Shown: positions 32,640-44,245, counted from the first letter of the stretch. The stretch: 64,000 nt of DNA from Heterobilharzia americana (GCA_944470555.2 OX104127.1:57692140-57756139); one strand, 5' to 3'. Numbers and translations are program-made. Notes: generated by a model not told the origin, from the sequence alone.

Positions 32640-34165
32640 TTGAAATTCTCACACCACTATTGCAGAAATGGTGGAAGGAAGAGAAGGTACCTGGCCACTG
32701 ATTGGAAGAAGGGTTACCTTGTCAAGCTGCCGAAGAAAGGAGACCTCAGTGTTTGCAAGAACTGGCACAGAATCACTCTCCTATCCACCCCAAGTAAAAT
32801 ATTAAGCCGCATCATCCTGGAGAGGCTTAAAGATGCACTGGATTCAAAACTACGACCGGAACAGGCCGGCTGGATTCAGGAAGTACAAATCATGTGCAGA
32901 CCAAATTGCAACGCTACACTATACATCATCATAGAACAGAGCATAGAATGGCAATCACCTCTCTACCTCAACTTCATCGACTTTGAGAAGGCCTTTGACA
33001 GTGTCGACCGAGAAGTAATTTGGCAGGAAACTGCTTCAACACTACGGAGTACCACAAACCTTTATCCGCCTCATTCAACAACTATATGAAGATGCCACAT
33101 GCCAAGTAATTCACAATGGGAAGCTCAGTGATGCTTTTGAAGTGAAGACAGGAGTGAAACAAGGCTGCCGCGTACTATCCCCCATGATATTCCTGATTGT
33201 GGTGGACTGGATCATGCAGCAAACAGTGGGGAGCTGTGAGAAGAGGGGGATACACTGGACTGCGGAAAAGAACCTAGAAGACTATGATTTCGCCGATGAC
33301 TTGTGTCTAATGTCACACAAACTTGAAGATCTACAGGTGGAAACTAACAAGTTGACAGAAGAGGCAGGGCAGAGAAGACGGGACTTCAGGTGAACATAGA
33401 GAAGACAGAAGTGATGAAGATACCGCACCAACAACTCCAACAACAACAACAACAACAACAACAAACTCCAATCACCATCAACGGGAGAAACTTAAAGGAA
33501 GTAACCTCCTTCACATATCTAGGAAGCACTGTTTCAACTACAGGCGGCACAGACACAGACGAGGATGTCAAAGTCAGAATCGGAAAAGCAAGACAGGCAT
33601 TCATCAGCCTGAAACCAGTGTGGAGATCTTCTGCACTCAGCATGTGGAACAAGATGCGGATTTTCAACACTAAGTCAGTCAAGTCAGTGCTTCTATGTGG
33701 TGGTTGAGAGACTTGGCGCGTCACGAAAGGGATTTCCAATAAACTAACTACAGACATTCATCAGCAACTGCCTAAGCTGGCTCGCTACTGAAGATCAGAT
33801 GGATTGCCAGGAAGAATAAGCGACAAGGAACTGTGGTTGGCAACGAACCAACAAAGCAAGAACCTATCACCCAACAAATATGCAGTGGAAGGAAGTGGAG
33901 ATGGATTGGGCATGCACTGAGAAGGCCGACTGGGGACATCACGCGTCAGGCCAGTTGCTCGAATGGAATCCTCATGGGAAGCGACGAGTTGGGTGTCCGT
34001 GGTGAGGGTGACATGGAGGAGGTCGTGCGAGGAGGAAATGAGAGGTTGTGGGCTGTCGTGGAGCCAGGTTCAAAAGATCTCAGAGAACAGAATTCACTGG
34101 AGACGTGCTAGTGAAGCCCTATGTTCCATTAGGAACCCAAGGGACTAATAATAATAATACAAGCT
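32640..34165 (+). mobile_element. RTE-clade retrotransposon, longest copy
   Basis: This 5'-truncated RTE-type element lacks the endonuclease and starts inside the RT. It shows SKILSRIILERLKDAL, motif A FIDFEKAFDSVDREVIW, motif B GVKQGCRVLSPMIFLIVVD, motif C YDFADDLCLMSH and KTEVMKIP. A polyglutamine run encoded by CAA repeats (33431-33462) follows, then LGSTVSTTGG, VRIGKARQAFISLKPVW and KSVLLCGG, with WRRSCEEEMRGCG and LCSIRNPRD at the C-terminus. One-base frameshifts near 33030 and 33380 and a stop at 33705 break it. It ends in an AAT repeat at about 34147-34160. It resembles schistosome SR2. It is the most complete RT in the window but inactive as it stands. Confidence 0.9.
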
Positions 34166-34282
34166 AAAATTACTAATTGTCTAATTTTCAAATATCTTAT
34201 CTCCTAATAATCACTGTACATTTAGACTGTATGCATCAGTTGAAGAGTATCTATCCATGAGTCACAAGATGAATAAAGTGTT

Positions 34283-34695
34283 TTCAAGATTACTTACCTG
34301 GTTAATAAGCTATTAGGATGATTATTTAGTAAATGACGTTGTGAAATATTTGGGGATGGTTGACATGATAATGATTTTTTTGGTGCTGAATGTGGTCTCA
34401 GCCTTGGTTTGTCTAATCTACTTGTGTATAGCCTATAGAATGTCGTGTATCTATTCTGTGGTTGAAGAATATAAATTGGCTGATTGTTTCTGTTTAAATT
34501 AGTATCATCACAAATAGAAGATAGACTATTGTAATCAACATCATTCAATTTAGGTTTTACATTGATTGAGATATTATCCAATGTTGTAGTTTTTGTGGAA
34601 TGATTAGAAATAAGAGAAACAGGAACTGAAATGATACCTGTGTTCAATACATTATCCGGAGAACAAGAAGTAAGCATAAATTTATTAGAATTCAT
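34283..34695 (-). CDS. Probable host coding exon with splice donor (5' exon)
   Basis: The frame of 133 codons starts at ATG 34695, with an in-frame TGA nine codons upstream, so this ATG is a plausible translation start. The protein is Asn/Ser/Pro-rich (for example NNQPIYILQPQNRY and PRLRPHSAPKKSLS), without a recognised domain, signal peptide or transmembrane segment. The frame runs up to CAG/GTAAGTAAT at about 34298-34290, a strong 5' splice site whose GTAA supplies the apparent stop. This argues for a spliced host gene on the minus strand continuing to the left, with the next exon not identified. It is the only frame here with both a clean start and a consensus donor. Product unknown. Confidence 0.6.
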
Positions 34696-37240
34696 TGAAA
34701 GAATAGAATTTTGTTCATTAATTCAATTTATATTTGTATAGTACTCAGAATTCAACAGTGGTAGTACATTCACTATAAAAACCTTCATGACTTTGAGTTG
34801 GTTAATAATAAATCGATATGTGATATCCTTCTTGCATATAGTTTATTGTTGTTAATTGTGAGTAATTTCATCTATTCATATTTTGGGCATACTTCTAAAT
34901 TGTGAAAATAAAATCTCCATTTTTTTATTCATAATCAATTTTTTTTTTTTGAAGTTAATCATAACTGTTATGATTGTCTAGTCAATAACTACTAACTGTT
35001 ATCAGACTATTCTTAGTGTGAATGAAATTAACTTATACGCCATAATATATATATCAATTCACTATTAGACAAATAACAAGCAACCAATCAGCATTTATCA
35101 TTCAGTATATGTAGACTAATAGGAAGGCTGATCTTTTTTCTTTAAAACAATTTTAGGATAACACTTCAATATGTCTGAATACAAGTTTCAGTCTTCCAAA
35201 TAGTTATTTTCATAATATTATGTACAATAAAAGAAAAACCTTTTCTTCCCTTTTTTTTCATTTTAAAATGTTCGCTAGATTTAGATATAAAATTTATTTG
35301 ATTTGTCATCCATAATTATGCTAATGAACTTCACAATTGAAAGTTAGATATGATCATTGTTGTATGGTGAACAATCACTTTGATCAAAACTTCATTATTA
35401 CACATTTAATCAATGTAGGATGTAAATATGTGGTATAAATTGGAATCGATGTGCAAGACTATTTCTTAGTGTGAAACCAATTGCTAATCAAAATAAAGTT
35501 AACAAGTTTACTTTTCATCCAAACTGAGGCTGATCTACTGGTTCATATATGTTTAGACACGATTCATTCATACACAACTCACAGATTGTGAATTTGAAAA
35601 GAGCAACGAAATATTCTTACATTATCCAATGAAGGAGTTAACACTGTAAGACTAAGCAACTAGGATTTTGTGACTAACACATTGCCACTGAGCCTCCTGG
35701 TTGATACCTGATGTTCCACGTTTCACATTGTTAACGAAAACATATCCACTGACTTCACCTTTTCAATGGTTCCTGAAATAACAAACCTCTGTAATGAGTA
35801 CTGACTTGAAATCAATCAAATCCCTAGGGATCTTCAAATTAAGCTAATACGGTCAAATAAATTGAAATCATTACCAAAGGCAAGATGTCGATGTTGATAA
35901 CCATTCAAAGGTCAATAGGACCACATCATATGACATGATAACACGGTGGTAAAATCTATGAGTTCAGTGCAAAAGGCTTCAGATGTCAATTTCCACACGA
36001 ATACAAACGTACCTCACTGATCAAAAGCTGAAAGGGACACAGCCTAGACAGACACATTCCCGACACCCCAACACTGAAGGTCTGCAAATTAAAAACTTTA
36101 AAACCCGGTCTGCAACTTGCATTCTGCAGTGAATATTGTCCTTATTCACTAAAAGACTTGCTGGACAAATATCATGACACAAAACGGGTAACTCTTATGC
36201 ATCCCTAAATCCCAACTGAAGAATTTCGTGGATAGTCAGGCTATATCGCGAATTCACAGTAATCGGAAACTGTGAAATACTGAACTCAAAATGACCTAGT
36301 AGAAGAATGGTTAACGTGGTAGCCGAGAAACCTCAAGGTGCTCAGTACCATCCATAGCCAAGTAGTTACTGGTTACTACAGAGGAGACAACATTAGGACG
36401 AGAAGCTGTCCAGTACTCCAAGGTTTTCAACAGTCAGTCCATGATGAATACTACCCTGCATATTTTCCTTCTCATTTCATTCATCCTAGAACTGTAGGGC
36501 TTTACGATGCCAATATATGAGATTCAACTGTTTTCACTCGCACTGTGAAAGAAACAATTTTCATTTGACTAGTGAAGTAGTTACTTTGAAGGACTGATGT
36601 GTATACGACTTGACATCAAACAGACGTTTATCGCACATCTTTCAACTGTCAACGAACCGCTTTTCAGTTAGTAAAATAGGAGAAAAATCAAATTATTTAG
36701 CTAACTCCATAAGGTAGACAGATAACTGTAAGTCGGCAACAGTCGGAAATTCACTCCACCAACTATTCAATATCTAGCAACATAATGAATCCTTAATTGG
36801 AATAATTTTTGACTACATCAAATGTACATATCAAATGTAACCAGTGAATAAGTGATTTTAAAAGAAAGTCACAAAATTTGACCACATTACTGATAAATAT
36901 CATCATACCTGAACAATTTCATGTTAGTTTGTTCATCTCCGTAGTCTTATTTTGTCATGCTTTGTTAACTGGATTGTAACTTGCTTAGGTAAAACCCACA
37001 TAGTTGTATGTTTTGTATATAAGATTGTTCATTTTAATCACAAAATTCAAATGCCGCTCAGTATGCTTCCATATTTTCTGGTAGATATATTATATCTAGT
37101 GAACAAGTGACCGATTGCCTTTTACCATCTAACATCTATGGAAGTGCTGCATAAAAATCAGTTTTCTAGATGGATAATCCTACTACAAAATAAATTCGGT
37201 CAGGAGTTGTGATTAGAAAACATGAAATAAGTTATGACTA
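34696..37240. other. Low-repeat AT-rich region, possible gene flank
   Basis: Upstream of the exon on the minus strand lies mostly unique AT-rich DNA with long A/T runs (34910-34960, 35240-35270) where promoter or 5' untranslated sequence could lie. No TATA or initiator could be assigned with confidence. The frame at 36338-36520 shows no motif. Confidence 0.45.
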
Positions 37241-37460
37241 CTAATTCATATACTTGTAATTCTCCATTGTTTTATTGGGTCCAACTGTTTGACCTCTGTT
37301 GACATATGGGCTCCTATGCGGATGCCTCGATATGGCCCCAATGTCCATTATGGTAATTCAGTTGGTTGTGGCTAGCAGAGGAATCCAGAACGTTCGTTTC
37401 GTCAAATTTAGGAATCGTCAGTGGGATGTAGCTGCACCGGTTGTACAAGAATCAGCTATT
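37241..37460 (-). repeat. Hammerhead SINE (family 1), core boxes intact
   Basis: On the minus strand, 37430 to 37381 reads ATCC, CTGACGA, a weak stem II, CGAAAC and then GTTCTGGAT. Both conserved boxes, CTGACGA and GAAAC, are present, and the NUH position reads UUC. Stem I is reduced to ATCC/GGAT and stem II is poorly paired. The tail to about 37260 carries the longer-unit phrase 'gggctcctatgcggatgcct' on the plus strand. It is divergent to the next entry. Confidence 0.78.
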
Positions 37461-37464
37461 GTTC

Positions 37465-37625
37465 TTCCATGACGTAATGGTTAACTCCTTGGCATCTTAA
37501 GCGATGGGTACGAGGTTCGAGTCTTGGTGGGAACAACACTCACTGGGGTGCAGATTCATTCAGCTGACGAGTGGCAAATAGAATGGAACTCGCGTCCTGG
37601 ATTCCTCTACTAGCCATAACAAACG
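37465..37625 (+). repeat. Hammerhead SINE (family 1)
   Basis: The head has GAGGTTCGAGTC box B, then 'cactcactggggtgcag', and the ribozyme at 37556-37605. The first box CTGACGAG is intact, the second reads TGGAAC (A13 lost), and the GCGTC cleavage context is intact. The 5' ends of this copy and the minus-strand copy lie only a few bases apart. Confidence 0.78.
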
Positions 37626-37729
37626 AAATCAGCATGAAGTAAGTTGTTCCACAGTCATCAGCCCATATGCAGAATAAGTGTTAACCACTGAGCAGAGAAC
37701 CTAAGTATAACGGGCCACCACCCACCTCG

Positions 37730-38495
37730 ATATGCCATGCCATACAAATAATAGTGACAACATAAGTAGAAAGGAAATCAACACCTCTATTGTGATACCA
37801 TACAAGGAAAGAACATCAGAAACCATACTGGGGATTCTCAACAAGGTTGGAATTAGGGTGGCATTTAAACCAACAAACTCACTTAGAGGTAAGCTCTGTC
37901 GGCTAAAACATCCGATAGAACCAATTAAGCAAAATAATATAATCTACCAAATTCCATGTAATGACTGTGAAGTCAAATACATAGGTCAGTTAAACTAGCC
38001 GGTCGGGGTCAGTTAGATTAACAGAACATAGGAATTTAGCTAAACATAGAACGGCAGACCCCAATAAGATCAATAACCTAGAAAAACACTCGGCCATTGC
38101 ATTACATTCATTAACACACAACCACACAATAGGATGGGACAAAACCACTGTACTTAAGTCTAATATAGCTAGGTGGAGAGAGAGATTAATTACTGAATCT
38201 TTGTTCATCGAATACACACCCAACACATGTAATAGGAATGACGCAACACCTATACCAGAGATATGGAAAACTTTACTACCAATCAAAAAACAAAAAAACA
38301 AAGAGAGATCAGGTGACAGGACTATAAAATCAGATATCGAAAGAAGTGTGATTACATTGATATGATTATGAGCAATAATTTATGCTCGAAACGTAATCAA
38401 TTAAATAATACTGTATCACTGTGCGCTTTATATCAAATAAACAAATCTCATATGGAACTACATTCTACCACAGTGCCCAAGTTTTTCACTTATAT
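37730..38495 (+). mobile_element. PLE-A endonuclease copy
   Basis: The 88-codon open frame reads INTSIVIPYKERTSETILGI, AFKPTNSLRGKLCRLKHPIE and IIYQIPCNDCEVKYIGQL. This is the clearest PLE-A GIY-YIG in the window: the C..C pair, Y and YIG are all present and the Cys-Asn-Asp-Cys is intact. A TAG follows after 'aac'. ERLITESLFIEYTPNTC and PEIWKTLLPIKKQ follow in another frame. The 3' end at 38340-38490 holds the hammerhead-like segment and the 'ctaccacagtgcccaagttt' terminus. It is 5'-truncated and inactive. Confidence 0.88.
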
Positions 38496-40300
38496 GAGAA
38501 AGTTTCTTTATAATTTCTAAGGTCACCTTTCTGAATAATCCCGACATTGTCAAAACCGATCTTGTGACCTGAAATTATAGCATGCTCAGTTATGGTTGAT
38601 GTGTTTTCAAGTTGTTTCAGTTCCACTGGATTTCTAAGGGGTCGGGTGAAAGCTCCCCCAAGATCATTTTTTTATAATTTTGATTTCATGGGAAGTATGC
38701 CCAGTGTATACATTGTATCACAGTCTAATTATTTTATATTATAAAACAAATTCGATTGTGAATCTACAGAGATCTCGCCCTTCAAACGAACTAAGGTGGT
38801 CTGTGCTATGTGTTTGATGTTCTGTAGAACATTCTGATATTGTATTTGTTGAGTACTGTCTAAATTTCATCCGATATCTGTGATCTGTTACAGATAACTA
38901 TTGTTGAGCCTCATGATTTGGGAGTAGTTTTACGATCTAATATAATGGTGTTTTTTACTTTATGGATGAATTTTATCGGATAATTATTCATTTTAAGTAT
39001 CTTGCTCACATATTTTAATTTCTTAACTCTTTCGTTTTCATCCTTTACTATAATACGCGCTCTCTTTAAGAGACTGAAGGAAGTAGGCAGAAACTTTCGC
39101 ACTAATTGGATGTGATGAGGTGAAATCTAAATACTGATTCGAATAAATTGCTGTCCTGAAAACGATTATATCTGAATGTCAATTTACTTTGCGTTTAACA
39201 AGCCAATCAAGGAAAGGTGGTTACCCCTTATCCGTTTCTTTTTCTGAGCTTAACTTGATACTGGGTGATCTAAAGTTCAGCTGATCTAAGATTGTCTGGT
39301 ATAAGTCACGTTTTCAAATTACGAATGTGTAATCAACATATCTCAGCTGAATATTTGTCGTTAGTAAGTGAGTGAAGACACTCTCTTTGAATTTACTCAT
39401 AAATAGGTTAGCTGCTATGGGGGAAACAGGTGGACTCATAGCAACATCGTTAGAAATAATGCCTAGGCTGTCATTAACTGATGTCATAGCTTAGCATACT
39501 TTCATCTTCCTCAATTATAAGTGAAAACATTTTGGATTTGAAACCAAGTGAATCCTTTATCGTGTATTCTGAGTGTTTTCGTAGGGGTTTAAGTATTGAA
39601 GTCAGATATTTGGAGGAATTTTATGTTGGTGTGTTGATGAAGTCCACACTTGGTCTCAGTGGAATGGAAAGTGTGTGAATCTTGTGTAGACCGTAGAATC
39701 TTGAAGGTATGTATGACTTAGGTTTGAGCATGAATCAAACTGAGCTACAGATTTTTGGTTTAAGTTCTATTTGTGTTCAGTTTGTCAGATCTACTCTTTT
39801 CATCAATTAAAGAGTATGCTTCTTCGGATAAGTGTTCACTTGCTTCCTTCTCATTATCTGTTCTGTTCATGATGACTGTTATATTGCCTGTATCTACTTT
39901 GTTATCATAATATTCTTGTCTTTCCTCAGGCTTTCCATGGCTCGAAATTCGTGTTTAGTGATGTTGGAATGTGTATTTCTTTGTTTTGCAAGGATATCTG
40001 AAATTTTTTGATGTATAATCTATGCCTCATCGTTATGTGGGGATTCTAAAGCCGGTTCCATGATCAGTGCTATCTCATGTGTCAATAACAACTTCCGGTT
40101 GATGTTGAAATTGAAACCTTAACGCAATTATAAAACCTCACTTTTGTTTAGAATCTAATCTGACATGTATACTGAATTAGGAGACCTCGTATCATGCTTC
40201 AGTGTTTGTTCTGTGTGCTTTTACTTTGTTAATTTGAAAAAGTTCTGGATTTACCTTCTCTTAGCCACATTGTAAATATGTGATTCTGTTACTTGGAACA
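38496..40300 (-). mobile_element. PLE-F: RT plus endonuclease relic
   Basis: Read leftward: GNITVIMNRTDNEKEASEHL (RT finger region), FKILRSTQDSHTFH, MSPPVSPIAANLFM (motif B, normally GSP.SP), LRYVDYTFVI (motif C with the second Asp replaced by Tyr), KGWPPFLDWLVKR-like text and VFRTAIYSNQYLDFTSSHP, then MNNYPIKFIHK. It is an older, separate PLE lineage with many stops. The Asp-to-Tyr change at YVDD alone would abolish polymerase activity. The 3' end lies close to the 3' end of the PLE-A copy on the other strand. Confidence 0.85.
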
Positions 40301-40544
40301 ATTTATGTATAGATTCATTCATAAAAGTACCACAAAACTTCAACATATTACTTAAAGTGTATTATTTGTATGCAATGTAAAATCTTTCTTTCAGCTTGAG
40401 AATTTTCACCACCTTAGATGAAAAAGAGATGGTAAACAGCATCAACAAAGATTTTTCACCATTAAATGTAATAACCGTATCTATAAAAATAATATGCGAC
40501 TGTAAATTCGAGAATAAAACGATTATGATTACTCATCATTTGTA

Positions 40545-40740
40545 CTACTTGAGATAGCCGTGGTTAGGCAGACCTACAATATTTATACTGGATGATGATT
40601 AAAGGTGAGATGGAAATCTGGATAGCTACCGGATTCGAACCAGCGACCACCAGGCATCCGATCCAATGCTCTACCAACTGAGTGACGAGGTCCAATTGCT
40701 GACCAGATTTTTATTTCACTTCAGTCACCGAGGGTATTTG
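40545..40740 (-). repeat. tRNA-derived SINE (family 3)
   Basis: The minus strand reads GTCACTCAGTTGGTAGAGCA (box A) and CTGGTTCGAATCC (box B), then the tail 'atttccatctcacctttaat' to 'ctatctcaagtagtac'. The D arm and T arm are tRNA-like, but the acceptor and anticodon stems do not pair, so this is a SINE, not a working tRNA gene. Confidence 0.75.
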
Positions 40741-40839
40741 CTCGACTACCATGTGAATTCACTACGCGTTACTACCGTTTGATCGTATTCACACTGGTTA
40801 CTCAGTCAGGACTTCTCATCCCAATCGAAATGCAACCGA

Positions 40840-41000
40840 ATTAGAGAGGGAAAGCACTAGATTGATCATTATTTTGACCATGTGAGATAGGCGTGGTTTG
40901 ACAGACTAATAGTGGTACTGAGTGTTGATTGTTGGTGGTTGGTGGTTGGAATTCGGCCGCAGTCCAAATGTTAATTTCACCTTCAATCCACCCACTATAA
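40840..41000 (-). repeat. tRNA-derived SINE (family 3), head damaged
   Basis: The tail text 'gcctatctcacatggtc' on the minus strand and the head remnant around 40950-40975 match the previous unit. It lies in the same orientation directly next to it. Confidence 0.6.
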
Positions 41001-41080
41001 ATTATCATTATTGTTGTTAATAGACAGTCCTAAAAAATATTCCCCGGAAGGACGTGATTATATCATTGTTGCTGTTGTTC

Positions 41081-41207
<127 letters not shown>

Positions 41208-41263
41208 CACTACTCACATTACTACTGATACTGATGCTCACACTACTACCACTGCTACTAGTA

Positions 41264-42105
41264 GAATACCACATTTCAACATCGACTGGCAAAAGTTCCG
41301 GAATAAATTATCTTCAGAGATATCTATTGAGTTGTCTTCAACATTTCTTTAATATGGTGCTTACTTGTACTAAAGTATGTCCTTGCTTTCAGAAGTACTG
41401 TCTATCAATAAATAACTCATATCGGTTCCATACAATACATCTTTTGCCTACACAGTATTTTCCAAAGATATTTGTTGCTTGGATGCTATAATTGTTTACT
41501 TGGGAGTAGTATATTATTTATGGAAATGTTGACTAATAACAACTTTACATTGCATCTAAAATATTATCAGAAGTAAACCTTTAATCACTATTATTGCTAT
41601 TATTATTATTATTGTTATTGATGTTCAGCCTATCAAAAACTATAAAAAGAATCTTTAGAAATCAACAGGTACTTTGAAGTGAGTCAGAGATACAACACTG
41701 CGACAATTAAGGCCTTTTGAATATTGTTTAGCCCACAAGGTACTTAAAAAACTCATCTCATGATGTACTATGCAGAGTGAAAGCGGCAAACAGTATTATA
41801 CGTAAACAACATGGCGGTCATAACATAAACCACTGCAACGTCAACAAATACAAAGAGATTCTTCTCATCTAACTGGCAGGAATCAGCGCCAACTAGCGGT
41901 TACTTCACCGCAGTTATATATCACACTTGTGTCATTGTTTGTAGACGAATCCTTTTGGATCTAAGTATATGACAGAGATGTGATATTGTAGTTGAGAAAA
42001 CTATCCACAGGAAAGATAAGCAGATTGATCAGTACCTTCACTACAATAGTTTCTGTCCTCTCAGCTATTCACCAGAATAAAAATTCTGTGCTCAAAAGAT
42101 AACAA
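41264..42105. other. No recognised gene
   Basis: AT rich, with a short ATT repeat near 41592-41625. Confidence 0.45.
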
Positions 42106-42725
42106 GAAGAATTCAAGATAATTAAAAAGGCTGTTATAGAGAATGGATATCCGAAGGAATTCATCATGAAACCTGGAAAATACTTTGTTGAGAAAACAAA
42201 AGAAGAAGCCCGTTTTCCTTCATCTAGCATTCAAAGGTGATGAGACATCTGAAAGAATAGACAGGAAAATATAAGCTGCACTGAACAGGAGCTTGCCTGC
42301 TGCCAGATTGATCTCAGTCTACCACACATTATGCTCAATAACACAGTCAAAAGTAGACAAATACCCATCTCACCTCAACTTCAACTGTGTATATCAATTC
42401 ACTTGTGCTTGTGGAAGGAAGCAAGTGCATAAAACAAACCAAAAGTAGAGCGTCTACTCGATTTTATGAGCATATTTCGAGAAATCTGGATCGGAATGGC
42501 AACAGGGTCTTTAAGACAGCAATCACCAGATACCTGATGGAAATAGCACATCAAATACATGTTTCTTGATCCTTCAGGATAATCAATAAACAAAGAACAC
42601 CACATTCATTACGGTTTGTGGAAGTTGTCGTTATCAAACATTTTCAACCTGACCTATGTACTCAGAAACAGATTGTAATTAACCTTTCTTTACTATAGTA
42701 ACTGTATAAATGTTTTTGCATGTGT
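42106..42725 (+). mobile_element. PLE-D endonuclease relic
   Basis: The text reads FKIIKKAVIENGYPKEFIMK, then a frameshifted FHLAFKGDE-like block. Next come YQFTCACGR-type sequence with KCIKQTKSRASTRFYEHISR and NRVFKTAITRYLMEIAHQIH. This is the PLE linker plus GIY-YIG region, with Ile-Lys replacing Ile-Gly in the YIG motif. Inactive. Confidence 0.8.
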
Positions 42726-43128
42726 ATGTATATAGTCTTCTCTTTTCTTTTGATTGTATCATCTCTTCATCAATTACTTACTGAATATTAATCACTTAAC
42801 GATTTTCCAGTTTTTATGTGATTACGTGATTTTCATTTGATGTGGCCCCCACTTCGCAGCCCAGAATTTTCTATCTTATTAAATATAAATTGCCACTAAT
42901 TTTCACTAAGATTTGTAACTACTAATTCTGTGTCTGCTTGACTTACTACCTTATTGGTAATCCTGAATTTCAAATCTTCATTTACTTCTACATATTTAAA
43001 GTGTGTTATACCACTGCTAATACTTGATTTCAATAGCAGGCCGTTTGCGGCGGATGAAAGGCCATGAAACGAAATTATCTGATTTTGTTCTGCATATGCT
43101 TTTTCCCTTGCATTGTTCAAAAGCAACT
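42726..43128. other. No recognised gene
   Basis: The 76-codon minus-strand frame at 42896-43126 (begins MLLNNAREKAYAEQNQIISF) has no recognised domain and no splice context. It is left uncalled. Confidence 0.4.
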
Positions 43129-43129
43129 G

Positions 43130-43215
43130 GGATAGCTCAGTGATAGCGTCACTGACTGTAACACTGAATGGCGTGAGTTTGAATCACCGGCAGAATATAA
43201 GTTCCAGTGAGTTTT
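43130..43215 (+). repeat. tRNA-like SINE head
   Basis: GGGATAGCTCAGTGATAGCG (box A) and GTGAGTTTGAATCACC (box B) are spaced as in a tRNA. The acceptor stem does not pair and a 'ccagtgagttttcagag' linker follows, so it is a SINE head. Confidence 0.6.
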
Positions 43216-43534
43216 CAGAGTAGCAGGAAGCACAAAATCGATGTTTCAGAGCTTTCTACGAATTGCTTCCATCCAGGTTACATACGACGGAATTTCCAAC
43301 AGTTTAATAGCCAACACAATAAATATACTGATACTAAGCAATTCAAAGCGTTAAAAACATCTCTATGATAAAGTAAGGTGACTATTTAGTATAGTAAATA
43401 GTTGACAAACTGAAGAAGGTTAAACTTAAAAATTATGTAGATAGGGAAATGACACGGTACATTCTGAAGTATACCAGTTTATAAGCAGTTTAGCTACCTT
43501 TTGTTTCCTCGGCACATTTTATGATTATTATTAT
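43216..43534. other. No recognised gene
   Basis: AT rich, no motif. Confidence 0.4.
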
Positions 43535-43990
43535 TCTCTTGGGTTTGTGGTGGAACATAGGGCTTCATTAGCACATCGCCACTGCACTCTGTTCTCTGCA
43601 GTCTTTTCAACCAGGCACCACGACTGCCCACAACCTTTTATTTCTTCCTCACACCATCTCCTCCATGTCACCCTCACCTCGGATATCCAACTCGTCTTTT
43701 CTCCTTTGAATTCCAGCCAACCACCTAGCCTGGCGCGTGATGTCCCCAGTCGGCCTTCTCAGTGTATGCCCAATCCAATCCATCTCCAATTTCTTCTGCA
43801 TATTTGCTGGGTGATAGGTTCTTGGTTGGTTTGTTGCCAGAGTGAGTTGCTTGTTGCTTATTCTTTCTGGCCATCTGGTCTTCAGTATCCAGTTGGCCTA
43901 GAAAGCTGTTGCTGTGATGTATGTCTGTAGTTTGTTGGAAGTGATTTTCGTGAAGCGCCATGCACATGGTTAGAACGAGAAATGTTGAAA
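43535..43990 (-). mobile_element. RTE 3' end fragment
   Basis: Read leftward this gives HENHFQQTTDIHHSNSFLGQ, QMARKNKQQ, TNQ..NLSPSKYAEEIGDGLD and the terminal RTE text near the 'ccctatgttccac' end. The terminus is flanked by an ATT-type repeat at 43522-43533. It corresponds to the last third of the 32.6 kb copy. Confidence 0.82.
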
Positions 43991-44149
43991 TGTAAATATT
44001 ATCGCAGGCCTGATGCTTGTCTTTGAAGTCACGAAAGATGATATGCTATCTTTGTGATTTCCTATTCACATCATGTACTGAATTACTGAACTAAGGGAGT
44101 TTTTACTTCCGTACACAGACTCTCCACAGGGAATTTATAATTTCGATAT

Positions 44150-44245
44150 TTAGTGGTGGTGGGGTTTATGCATCTAGCTGATGTTTCCAAATAGAATGGA
44201 ACATGAGTCTTGGATCCCACTGCTGGTCATTATCCTTCTCAAGTA
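44150..44245 (+). repeat. Hammerhead SINE fragment (family 1)
   Basis: CATCTAGCTGATG at 44171 and ATGGAACATGAGTCTTGGATC give the ribozyme layout, with A9 changed to T and the second box reading TGGAAC. Inactive. Confidence 0.65.

Noticed and set aside
33386..33757. 123-codon minus-strand frame with Cys run, repeated in part at 48166-48579 (plus)
   Set aside because: Antisense of the RTE polyglutamine and downstream region. The Cys run is the reverse of the CAA repeat.
40600..40700. Possible functional tRNA gene on the minus strand
   Set aside because: Box A and box B look right and the T arm pairs, but the acceptor and anticodon stems do not. A SINE tail follows, so it is a tRNA-derived SINE.
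42896..43126. 76-codon minus-strand frame MLLNNAREKAYAEQNQIISF
   Set aside because: Looks protein-like, but no start context, no domain and no second copy could be found to support it.
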